Assembly: GCA_028723145.1 (NCBI GenBank)
Contig: JAQYFM010000140.1
Location: forward strand, 1-15,141
Length of the DNA: 15,141 bases
Direction of reading: 5' to 3'
Source: Spirochaetales bacterium
Lineage (GTDB): Bacteria > Spirochaetota > Spirochaetia > Sphaerochaetales > Sphaerochaetaceae
Below the pieces are notes generated by a model. That model did not search any database, was not told where the DNA came from, and saw nothing but the letters and a program-made list of their open reading frames with translations. The stretch's first letter is position 1, and the number at the start of each line of letters is the position of its first letter. Positions 7,087 through 14,100 of this stretch are shown in pieces. The position numbers and the translations under genes were made by a program.

Positions 7087-10016
7087 TCCTGTATCTCCTT
7101 ATGTGTTTTAATTACTGCTTTTTGCTCTAAACCATTAGCCTTTACTATAAGGCCTTCATTTGCTCTAAGGTGTATAAAATATTTACTTTCCTTAATTACT
7201 TCAAGCTTCATAAGTTTATCATAATCAAGAAGTCCTTCATGATAAACTGGGTTGATAGTTAAATATACACATCCTAGAGAAGTCATGTTTTGGAAAAAGT
7301 GTGTACCTTGGCTAGGTTCAACTTGGAAGTCAGGTAAACCTGTTTCAATAATAACTCTAGCTCTAGATATATCAGACCAAGCACATGGTATACCTAACCA
7401 TCTATCAGTTGAACCTAATCTTCCAGCTGCAATTAATATGTAGTCATTTTCTATTTCAGAGTTGAAGTTAGAAAGCTCTTCAGCCATTTCAACAGTTTTT
7501 GATTTATCAAATGCATTTGGCTTTATTGTAATAATATCTTTTAACTCTGTTATATAACCATTTCCCATTACCTTTTCAGCATAGATTAAAGCATCATTTT
7601 TTTCATAGTCATCAATTTCGATATCACTTTCATCAAATGTGGATGCAATAGGGCGTATTTGAAGAATTGAAAAGTCAGGTTTTTTCTCTCCACTACGCTC
7701 CGTATTAACTGCAATTTCTATTTCAACTGGAGCTCCCATACTTCTTGCTCCAAGCTTTAAGATGGTATCAACAACCTCAGCAAGTGGGAACATATCGTAC
7801 TTTAACATTCCATTAAAGGTAATCATCTTAACGCCTTCAGCAAATGTTGATTCACTAATTGCACCTGTTGAAAGATCTAGTGTTGAAGCAATGTATTTTA
7901 AAGATTTTGGCCAAATTGATGCTTCCTTAATATCAAGTAACACTAAGTTATCGATATTAGAAAGAGGATCGAATGGAATGGTTAAATCAAGTGCATAGAA
8001 GGTATCTTGAGATGCTGCATTACCATTTAATGATTGTGAAGGTTTTTTAGGTTTTGCTGGACAGAATCTGAAAGCAGATCCATCATCAACAACACTCTTT
8101 CCAAAACCGAAAGAGAGCATTCCAACACCATCTTCGCTTGTTTGCCCATCAACAGGGTAGTAATTTAAGCTTCGTGCAACTCCACTAACATTAGGGAACC
8201 ACCATTTCCCATGTTTAGATCCTGTAACTTGTTGTAATATAACAGCCATTTTTTCTTCTTCAACCATATGGCCTGTTATTTTCATATACTCTCTAGCCCT
8301 TTGGAAGAATACTGAAGCATATACAGTCTTTACAGCTTGGCTAAGTTCTAGAAATCTCTTTTCGTCACTACCTTCATTTGAGAGCATACAGGTTTGATAA
8401 ACACCTGCAAATGGTTCTGAATGGCTATCTTCTAATAGAGAAGAGGACCTTACTGATAGTGGTTGTTTAACAAATTTTAAGAACTCTTTTAGTGCACTCT
8501 CTAGTTCTTGAGGAAGGTTTAAAGATAAAAATAGCTTTAATATCTCTATATCATCCTTCTCAACAAGAACACTTACATCTAATTCGTTTTCATTAATAAA
8601 GCTATCATAAAGAGAAGTTGAAATAACAACTGTTTTAGGTATTGAAAGATAAATAGATGGAAATTGCTGTTGCACATTATTTGCTTTCATTTCTGCAGCG
8701 ATAAATGCTAAGCCTCTACCTTTTCCTCCTAAGCTACCATTACCAATTCTGGAGAAGAATGATGTATCATCATAGGTGTCAGGAGAGAACTCTGCAATTA
8801 CACCTCGTGTACGCTGCATTCTGTAATCACGAATAGTATTAAATACTTCTTCTCTTATTTTTTCGCAATGCTCTTCATCTTTAAATGTCATGTTTTTGAT
8901 TGTAGTAGCAAGAGTAAATAAACCTTTTGCCCTGAGCCAACGAGAAAAGTCATTTCGCTTTCCATGATAAACTAAAGATGCCGCAGGAACTGTCATGAAG
9001 GCATTTTGAAGCTCCTTCATAGTATCAACAGTTTCGATAATCTTTCCTGTTTTAGGATCAATAAAATTAAAAGGTCCAAAGCAATAAAACTTTATAAAGT
9101 GCTCTTCTAGTTCTGATAAAAGAGTAGGAGACTGTTTATATAAAAACTCAGATGCAACCTTTAAAGCTTCTTCTTTTTGATTGATATCAGAGGATTGAAT
9201 AAGAATTGGTACTTCACTGTTATCACTTCTTATTTCACGTGCAAGCTCAAGGCCTGAACCTGTTTTATTTCCTTTATATGGGAAATTAACATCACTAATT
9301 ATTCCTAAGATATTTTTTCTATATTTATTGTAGTAATAAAGACCTTCTTCTCCTGTCCTTGCGAGTACAATCTTAGGCCTTCCTCTCATTCTTAAAGTTT
9401 TACCCCACTCATTGAGAGCCTCTAAAATAGAGTTTCTTGCTTGGTGAATCAAGCAAGTATACATCTTAGGTAGATATGAAGAGATAAATCGTACTGAGTC
9501 TTCAATTAAAATAATTACTTGAACGTCGGCTTCATTGGTATCATGTTCAAGATTAAGTGAATCCTCAATTAACTTAACCATTGCTAAGAAAAGCGATGGA
9601 TTACCTTGCCAATAAAAAAGGTAGTCGATATTTTTCTTATTTTCATCTTTAAGTGTTTTTACTCTTCTATGGTCAGGAGAAGGTGCTAGTACAATAACAG
9701 GCATTGTAGGCTTTCTTCTCTTAATCTTTTCTGCAAGCTTTTCAACCCTACCGGTGTGAAAATCTAGCATTGTAATAACAAGGTCGAAAGATAATCTATC
9801 TAAAAGTGATAATGCTTCCTCTTCATTGGACGTATGCGTGATTTTAGGAGGATTGCTTAAGCCTAGTGCGGTGTACTCTTTATAAAGTTCTTCTTCTACT
9901 CGTCCATCCTCTTCGAGCATGAATCGATCGTAGTCAGAACAAATTAATAAAACGTTATATATATGCCTTCTCATTAAGTTTGAAAAAGGTAGCCAAGTTT
10001 GATCGAGATTATACAT
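7077..10016 (-). CDS. Tandem-receiver protein fused to a PEP-synthase-like N-terminal domain
   Basis: A 979-residue cytoplasmic protein of a kind often labelled phosphoenolpyruvate synthase. Residues about 18-155 look like a degenerate receiver: the phosphoacceptor position in FDLVITMLDF is Met83 and the acidic pair is missing. Residues about 165-305 are an intact receiver: Glu172-Asp173, phosphoacceptor Asp242 (GIISDVNF), Ser275/276 and Lys294. The PPDK_N/PEP-synthase ATP-grasp part has LGGKGRGLAFI at 429-439, SVRSSSLLEDS at 521-531, FAGVYQT at 536-542, FGFGKSVVDDG at 636-646 and LQIRPI at 785-790. After this the usual swivelling phosphohistidine domain and the PEP-binding barrel are absent; a 180-residue tail follows with the block GRLGSTDRWLGIP (865-877) and PSQGTHFFQN (901-910). 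There is no DNA-binding or kinase domain. It is cotranscribed with the alcohol dehydrogenase. Similar proteins occur in Bacteroidales and treponemes; function unknown to me. The ATG at 10016 lacks a Shine-Dalgarno. Confidence 0.85.
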   Translation of the reverse strand: MYNLDQTWLPFSNLMRRHIYNVLLICSDYDRFMLEEDGRVEEELYKEYTALGLSNPPKITHTSNEEEALSLLDRLSFDLVITMLDFHTGRVEKLAEKIKRRKPTMPVIVLAPSPDHRRVKTLKDENKKNIDYLFYWQGNPSLFLAMVKLIEDSLNLEHDTNEADVQVIILIEDSVRFISSYLPKMYTCLIHQARNSILEALNEWGKTLRMRGRPKIVLARTGEEGLYYYNKYRKNILGIISDVNFPYKGNKTGSGLELAREIRSDNSEVPILIQSSDINQKEEALKVASEFLYKQSPTLLSELEEHFIKFYCFGPFNFIDPKTGKIIETVDTMKELQNAFMTVPAASLVYHGKRNDFSRWLRAKGLFTLATTIKNMTFKDEEHCEKIREEVFNTIRDYRMQRTRGVIAEFSPDTYDDTSFFSRIGNGSLGGKGRGLAFIAAEMKANNVQQQFPSIYLSIPKTVVISTSLYDSFINENELDVSVLVEKDDIEILKLFLSLNLPQELESALKEFLKFVKQPLSVRSSSLLEDSHSEPFAGVYQTCMLSNEGSDEKRFLELSQAVKTVYASVFFQRAREYMKITGHMVEEEKMAVILQQVTGSKHGKWWFPNVSGVARSLNYYPVDGQTSEDGVGMLSFGFGKSVVDDGSAFRFCPAKPKKPSQSLNGNAASQDTFYALDLTIPFDPLSNIDNLVLLDIKEASIWPKSLKYIASTLDLSTGAISESTFAEGVKMITFNGMLKYDMFPLAEVVDTILKLGARSMGAPVEIEIAVNTERSGEKKPDFSILQIRPIASTFDESDIEIDDYEKNDALIYAEKVMGNGYITELKDIITIKPNAFDKSKTVEMAEELSNFNSEIENDYILIAAGRLGSTDRWLGIPCAWSDISRARVIIETGLPDFQVEPSQGTHFFQNMTSLGCVYLTINPVYHEGLLDYDKLMKLEVIKESKYFIHLRANEGLIVKANGLEQKAVIKTHKEIQEWL

Positions 10017-10022
10017 GGAGTT

Positions 10023-10033
10023 ATTTTATCACA
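10023..10033 (-). promoter_or_regulatory. Possible extended -10 element of the receiver/PPDK_N operon
   Basis: On the minus strand TGTGATAAAAT (10033-10023) contains GATAAA preceded by TGT, and TAAAAT six bases before the ATG. No good -35 box is present at 16-18 bp. If used, transcription would begin at or within two bases of the start codon. Confidence 0.3.
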
Positions 10034-10079
10034 AGTGAGAAAAAACGAATAATATTAATGGAAATTGAATTATTTTGCA

Positions 10080-10135
10080 TTTTTATTAATAAAAAATAAT
10101 TTAATTACAAATAAAATTTTTTGAAATTTTCAAAA
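10080..10135. repeat. Two AT-rich palindromes in the divergent intergenic region
   Basis: TTTTTATTAATAAAAA (10080-10095) is a perfect 16-bp palindrome. TTTTGAAA-T-TTTCAAAA (10119-10135) is an 8-bp inverted repeat around one base, ending 13 bp before the gdhA -35 box. Either could be a regulator site or an UP-like element; chance is also possible in such AT-rich DNA. Confidence 0.35.
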
Positions 10136-10148
10136 TACTAAATTTTTG

Positions 10149-10178
10149 TTGACAGAATTAAAAAAGTGAATGTACTCT
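10149..10178 (+). promoter_or_regulatory. Putative gdhA promoter
   Basis: A perfect TTGACA (10149-10154) is followed after 18 bp by TACTCT (10173-10178), a weak -10 that keeps the most conserved T, A and final T. Start of transcription would be near 10185, just before the Shine-Dalgarno at 10188-10195, giving a leader of about 20 bases. Confidence 0.5.
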
Positions 10179-10203
10179 TTAAGTGTCAGAAGGAGAAAAA
10201 GCT

Positions 10204-11541
10204 ATGTATGAAATAAACAGCTTTATGGCAGAACTCGAAAAAAAGAATCCAGCTCAGAGTGAATTCATTCAAGCAGTAAGAGAAGTGGTAGAGAGCGTCA
10301 TCGACACCGTAAATGAAAATCCTGTATATCTAAAAAATAAGATACTTGAAAGAATCACAGAACCTGATAGGGTTATCTCCTTCAAGGTTGAGTGGGAAGA
10401 TGATAAAGGTGAAATCCAGGTAAATAAAGGTTATAGAGTCCAATTTAACAATGCTATTGGACCATATAAAGGAGGACTTAGATTCCACTCTTCAGTAACA
10501 CTTGGTTCATTAAAGTTCTTAGGTTTTGAACAAACATTTAAAAACAGTCTTACTACTCTTCCTATGGGTGGTGGTAAGGGTGGTTCTGATTTCTCTCCAA
10601 AAGGAAAGAGTGATGCAGAAATCTTACGCTTCTGTCGTTCTTTTATGACTGAGCTTCAAAAATATATCGGACCTGATACAGATGTTCCTGCCGGTGATAT
10701 TGGAGTAGGTGCAAGAGAAATTGGGTTCTTATATGGCCAATATAAGAGATTACGAGATGAGAATACTGGTGTTTTAACAGGTAAAGGCCTTAACTTTGGT
10801 GGTTCTTTAGTACGCCCAGAGGCAACTGGTTTTGGTACAATGTACTTTGCTAATGAGATGCTTAAAACTCATGGTGACTCTTTTGAAGGTAAGAGGGTTG
10901 CAATTTCTGGTTTTGGAAATGTTGCGTGGGGTGCTGTAATGAAAGCTTCTCAGCTAGGTGCTAAGGTTGTAACAATTTCTGGTCCTGATGGTTATATTCT
11001 TGATGAAGAAGGAATTAATACACCTGAAAAGTGGGCATATATGCTTCAGCTTAGAGCAAGTAATAATGATGTTGTAAGACCATATGCAGAAAAGTTTGGT
11101 GCTAAGTTTATTCCTGGTAGAAAGCCATGGGAAGTAAAAGTTGATATGGCTTTCCCTTGTGCAATTCAGAATGAATTGAACTTAGATGATGCTAAAGCAC
11201 TTGTAGCAAATGGTGTTAAGTATGTAGTCGAAACTTCAAATATGGGTGTTACTGCTGATGCAGCTACATTCCTAATAAAATCAAGAATTCCATTTGCACC
11301 AGGTAAGGCTGCAAACGCAGGTGGTGTTGCTGTTTCAGGACTCGAGATGAGCCAAAATGCTCAACATCTTTCTTGGAGAGCAGAAGAGGTAGATGAAAAG
11401 TTAAAGCACATAATGTCATCAATTCATAACTCTTGTGTTAAAGAGGGTAGAGAAGACGATGGTTATATTAACTATGTTAAAGGTGCTAATATCGCAGGAT
11501 TCAAAAAGGTTGCTGATGCAATGTGTCAGTTAGGCTATTGA
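10204..11541 (+). CDS. gdhA: Glutamate dehydrogenase (hexameric, NAD(P)-dependent)
   Basis: Interconverts glutamate with 2-oxoglutarate plus ammonium in the cytoplasm, for ammonium assimilation or glutamate fermentation. From ATG 10204 it has 445 residues, the normal length of the small hexameric enzymes. The substrate site shows YKGGLRFH (88-95, Lys89), Lys113, PMGGGKGGSDF (120-130, catalytic Lys125) and PAGDIGVGAREIG (162-174, Asp165), positions equal to those I recall for the Clostridium symbiosum enzyme. The dinucleotide fold has GFGNVAWGA at 236-244, and ANAGGVAVSGLEMSQN (370-385) closes the active site. I chose ATG 10204 because AGAAGGAG ends eight bases upstream; a GTG at 10183 would put the Shine-Dalgarno inside the gene. 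NAD versus NADP preference is not clear. It is a single-gene unit, divergent from the receiver/PPDK_N gene, with its own terminator. Confidence 0.95.
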   Translation: MYEINSFMAELEKKNPAQSEFIQAVREVVESVIDTVNENPVYLKNKILERITEPDRVISFKVEWEDDKGEIQVNKGYRVQFNNAIGPYKGGLRFHSSVTLGSLKFLGFEQTFKNSLTTLPMGGGKGGSDFSPKGKSDAEILRFCRSFMTELQKYIGPDTDVPAGDIGVGAREIGFLYGQYKRLRDENTGVLTGKGLNFGGSLVRPEATGFGTMYFANEMLKTHGDSFEGKRVAISGFGNVAWGAVMKASQLGAKVVTISGPDGYILDEEGINTPEKWAYMLQLRASNNDVVRPYAEKFGAKFIPGRKPWEVKVDMAFPCAIQNELNLDDAKALVANGVKYVVETSNMGVTADAATFLIKSRIPFAPGKAANAGGVAVSGLEMSQNAQHLSWRAEEVDEKLKHIMSSIHNSCVKEGREDDGYINYVKGANIAGFKKVADAMCQLGY

Positions 11542-11563
11542 AATATTTTCTTCCTTGTGTTTT

Positions 11564-11603
11564 TCCTGCAGTCTTTCAAGGGGCTGCAGGATTTTTATCT
11601 TTT
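11564..11603 (+). terminator. Rho-independent terminator of gdhA
   Basis: TCCTGCAG (11564-11571) pairs with CTGCAGGA (11584-11591); a 12-base loop (weak wobble pairs possible) separates the arms and a T-rich run ATTTTTATCTTTT follows. It starts 22 bases after the gdhA stop. The hairpin also abuts the end of the convergent permease gene, but there the following bases are A-rich, so it is not clearly bidirectional. Confidence 0.85.
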
Positions 11604-12530
11604 ATCATTATCAATTCTTTTTAATGCAAATATTGAAAGAATACCGAAGATTACAACAAATAATATTAAAACAAACCAGCAATCCATTAAGTTATCAAAT
11701 GTTGATTCATAAGCAACATTAAAGTTACTCTCTGCTGTTTTTAACATAAATTCATCAACTTTGTTTTCTCTTTCTAATGTTTCAATAAATAGTTTTACAG
11801 GTTGCTTCCCTTCATATTCATAATTTTGAAGCTTTATTATTTGTTTCCAAATCGATGTCATTGGAAGAGCATTATAGTTTCCAAGTGCACAAATAGCACA
11901 CATACCCCATCTCGCAATTGTAAAGTAAGAAATTACTTCTGTAGTTTGAGTAAGTGCAAATACTCCACCAGAGAAAAGAAGCTCAAATATTAATAGAAAT
12001 GGCATAATTGTCATAGCAGATGTAGTATTCTTTGCAATACAAGAAATAAACAGAGACATGATATCAGCTGAATATGTTATTAAGAAGAAAGATAGTGTGA
12101 TATCAATGTAAAAGAAAGGTGTAATTATTCCCTCTTGTGGTAAATGAATTCTCGTAATTTTGCACACTGTTAAAGTAATTATTGCTTGTATTAAACATAA
12201 AAAAGCTTGGTAAATAATATGAGCTGTAATATAAGATGTAAGCTTCATACCCGCTCTATGTTCTCTTTTTACTATTTGTCTTTCACGACATACTGCTTGA
12301 ATTGAGTTAAAAAAGCCATTCCAAATACAAACACAGGTAAGTGCAAGAGAGCCTTTTAAGGTACCTTCCATATTTACAAAGACATCTTTACCAACAGCAA
12401 AAGAAACTAAGCCAGCAATTAATGCTGCCATAGGTAACATCTTCCAATCATCCATATAAATAAACATTCTGAAAAACTTTCCTAAATAGATTGGAATTTG
12501 TCTAAAGTATCCCCTTCTATCGTTATGCAT
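11595..12530 (-). CDS. ABC-2 type (ABCG-like) transporter permease
   Basis: Membrane subunit of an ABC exporter, 311 residues. Hydrophobic segments lie at about 31-48, 62-80, 101-123, 137-163, 172-195 and 283-304, matching the six-helix ABC2_membrane fold. After the second segment comes CRERQIVKREHRAGMKLTSY (81-100), the connecting-helix region with the E-R-x-x-x-x-R-E and G-M-x-x-x-S-Y pattern of ABCG transporters, which contacts the ATPase. A loop of about 85 residues (200-282) precedes the last helix, as in ABCG proteins. Its ATG overlaps the ATPase gene's stop by 8 bp, with GGGGAG seven bases upstream, so the two are translationally coupled. The cargo cannot be predicted. It converges with gdhA. 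Confidence 0.85.
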   Translation of the reverse strand: MHNDRRGYFRQIPIYLGKFFRMFIYMDDWKMLPMAALIAGLVSFAVGKDVFVNMEGTLKGSLALTCVCIWNGFFNSIQAVCRERQIVKREHRAGMKLTSYITAHIIYQAFLCLIQAIITLTVCKITRIHLPQEGIITPFFYIDITLSFFLITYSADIMSLFISCIAKNTTSAMTIMPFLLIFELLFSGGVFALTQTTEVISYFTIARWGMCAICALGNYNALPMTSIWKQIIKLQNYEYEGKQPVKLFIETLERENKVDEFMLKTAESNFNVAYESTFDNLMDCWFVLILFVVIFGILSIFALKRIDNDKR

Positions 12531-13836
12531 TTACTATCTCCCCATATTTTTCGATTAATTCATCAGCTAATCCTTCCCCACCTTCTTCTTTTCTATTAAT
12601 CATTCTAACCATCTGTTCAAGATTATTTGTACCAAAGAATGATTTGGCTTTTTCTATTTCACCATAGAATACAAGACGACCTGTACGTTCTTCATCCTTT
12701 GCAAGTATTATTACATCGTCAAAAAGGTCTGCAACACGATCAGGAGAGTGGGTGATTACAATTACAATTTTTCCTTCTCTTGAAATATCATGAAGCCTTT
12801 TCATTAAGTCCCTTGCAAGTACTCCATCAAGACCTGAATCTGGTTCATCTAAAATAAATAAATAAGGATCTGAGATAAATTCTGTTGCAATTGAGATTCT
12901 TTTTTTCTGTCCTCCAGATTGCTTGCTTACCATATTGTTTTGCACAGCTGTAAGACCAAAAATATTTAATACATCCTTTATTTTATTATTTTTAGTTTCT
13001 TTATTTATTGATAAAGGAAGTTTAAGATTTGCATAATCAGATACTGTTTTTAATACAGAATCGTTGTACCTTATTAAATCTTGTTGGGGTACAAAACCAA
13101 TATCATACTTAATTGATTCATAATCTTTATAAATATTTTTACCGTTTAATGTTATTGTTGCATTTGCTTTTTCATATCCAGTTACAGCATTTAAGAATGT
13201 TGTCTTTCCTGCACCTGAGCCACCAAGTAGAAGAACCATTCGTCCTGGAAGAATATTCATATGGATATCACGTAGTAATACTTTATTTCCAGAGAGTGAT
13301 TTAACAACTCTTTCTTTTATATTGATAGATAAACCTTTTTCAGAATATTTTATTTCCTTATTTGTAACATTTGCAGCTTTAACAATACGATCTTGTATTG
13401 TGCTATTAGGCATAAATTTATTGCTTAATCCCCAAATTAATATGGCTGGAATATCTAAAATAAATAAAATTACCCACCATTTTCTTCTGTTAAAGATATC
13501 ACAAAGACTTGAATATATTTTTATTTGATAAAGAAGTTCTGTTATTCCAACTGCATAGGATAATAATTCAAGACTATATTTAACCGGTCCATTTATTTTT
13601 AATACTTCTATCAGAATCAATAAAGAAACTGAAAAAAAAGTATTAATTAAATTGATAATAAACCAAATTTTTCCTGTATCTTTTCTATCAGCGCAAATTG
13701 AAATTATATAAACTTTATAAATCGGGATTAACGCATAATACTTTTTTGAACCACATTTTTCAAAAACTTTCCATAATCCAATGGTAATTAAAATATTAGA
13801 AATCGTATTTATTAAAATACTGAGGTTTGAATTCAT
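12523..13836 (-). CDS. ABCG-like ATPase with an N-terminal membrane domain
   Basis: 437 residues in two parts. Residues 1-140 carry about four or five hydrophobic segments (about 5-24, 33-48, 57-78, 90-105, 120-137) and a K-x-Y-A-L-I-P-I-Y motif at 32-40 recalling DUF5684-like small membrane proteins. Residues about 165-437 are an ABC ATPase of the ABCG type: Walker A GGSGAGKTT (205-213), Q-loop GFVPQQD (247-253), signature QSGGQKKR (306-313, Gln replacing the usual Leu), Walker B LFILDEP (326-332, catalytic Glu331), D-loop SGLD (334-337) and switch His363 (ITH). It works with the permease encoded just downstream (8-bp overlap). The fusion of a membrane domain in front of the ATPase is unusual and its purpose unknown. 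No Shine-Dalgarno precedes ATG 13836, but a good promoter lies very close. Transported substrate unknown. Confidence 0.85.
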   Translation of the reverse strand: MNSNLSILINTISNILITIGLWKVFEKCGSKKYYALIPIYKVYIISICADRKDTGKIWFIINLINTFFSVSLLILIEVLKINGPVKYSLELLSYAVGITELLYQIKIYSSLCDIFNRRKWWVILFILDIPAILIWGLSNKFMPNSTIQDRIVKAANVTNKEIKYSEKGLSINIKERVVKSLSGNKVLLRDIHMNILPGRMVLLLGGSGAGKTTFLNAVTGYEKANATITLNGKNIYKDYESIKYDIGFVPQQDLIRYNDSVLKTVSDYANLKLPLSINKETKNNKIKDVLNIFGLTAVQNNMVSKQSGGQKKRISIATEFISDPYLFILDEPDSGLDGVLARDLMKRLHDISREGKIVIVITHSPDRVADLFDDVIILAKDEERTGRLVFYGEIEKAKSFFGTNNLEQMVRMINRKEEGGEGLADELIEKYGEIVNA

Positions 13837-13843
13837 AAATAAA

Positions 13844-13872
13844 ATAATAAAAAAATAGAAAACAATTGTCTA
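13844..13872 (-). promoter_or_regulatory. Putative promoter of the ABC transporter operon
   Basis: On the minus strand TAGACA (13872-13867), a 17-bp spacer and TATTAT (13849-13844) each match consensus at five of six bases. Only seven bases separate the -10 box from the ATG at 13836, so the mRNA would be leaderless or nearly so, in agreement with the absent Shine-Dalgarno. Confidence 0.5.
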
Positions 13873-13988
13873 TGAATTAATTATTAAACTATTTTAACAT
13901 AATGAAATCTGTTATTACGCATTAGTAGTCGGAAATATCCAAAAGACAAAAACGAAATTGTTTAAGGCTGTTTTTCATGGACTTAATC

Positions 13989-14017
13989 TTGAAATGCTCA
14001 AACTACTGAGTTATTAT
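13989..14017 (+). promoter_or_regulatory. Putative promoter of the pyruvate:ferredoxin oxidoreductase gene
   Basis: TTGAAA (13989-13994), a 17-bp spacer and TATTAT (14012-14017) each match consensus at five of six bases. Transcription would start near 14024-14025, exactly at the foot of the first leader hairpin. Confidence 0.55.
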
Positions 14018-14018
14018 T

Positions 14019-14078
14019 TTAATTGGCTTAGGGGGACTTAAGCCGATTAATTAATCTTATCTGCGGGTAACCGCAAAT
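14019..14078 (+). promoter_or_regulatory. Two tandem hairpins in the 5' leader of the PFOR gene
   Basis: Hairpin 1: bases 14019-14030 pair with 14039-14050 (12 bp including one G-T pair) around the loop GGGGGACT; the core is GGCTTA/TAAGCC. If transcription starts near 14025 the RNA begins with this stem. Hairpin 2: TGCGG (14062-14066) pairs with CCGCA (14071-14075) around GTAA, a GNRA-type tetraloop. The ribosome binding site GGAG (14091-14094) stays free. There is no T-run, so they are not terminators; RNA stabilisation or control of translation is my inference. Confidence 0.5.
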
Positions 14079-14100
14079 CCAAATGCAAATGGAGAAAACA

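Noticed and set aside
7077..10016. Naming the large protein phosphoenolpyruvate synthase (ppsA)
   Set aside because: The catalytic phosphohistidine domain and PEP-binding barrel are missing, so the reaction is not supported.
10183..10203. GTG start for glutamate dehydrogenase at 10183
   Set aside because: It would place the strong Shine-Dalgarno inside the gene, and ATG 10204 gives the family's residue numbering.
11564..11603. Bidirectional terminator between gdhA and the permease
   Set aside because: The hairpin is symmetric, but the minus-strand side is followed by A-rich sequence, not a T-run.
13904..14100. Thiamine-pyrophosphate riboswitch before the PFOR gene
   Set aside because: A CTGAG occurs near 14006, but the remaining conserved TPP-riboswitch segments are absent and it falls in the predicted promoter spacer.
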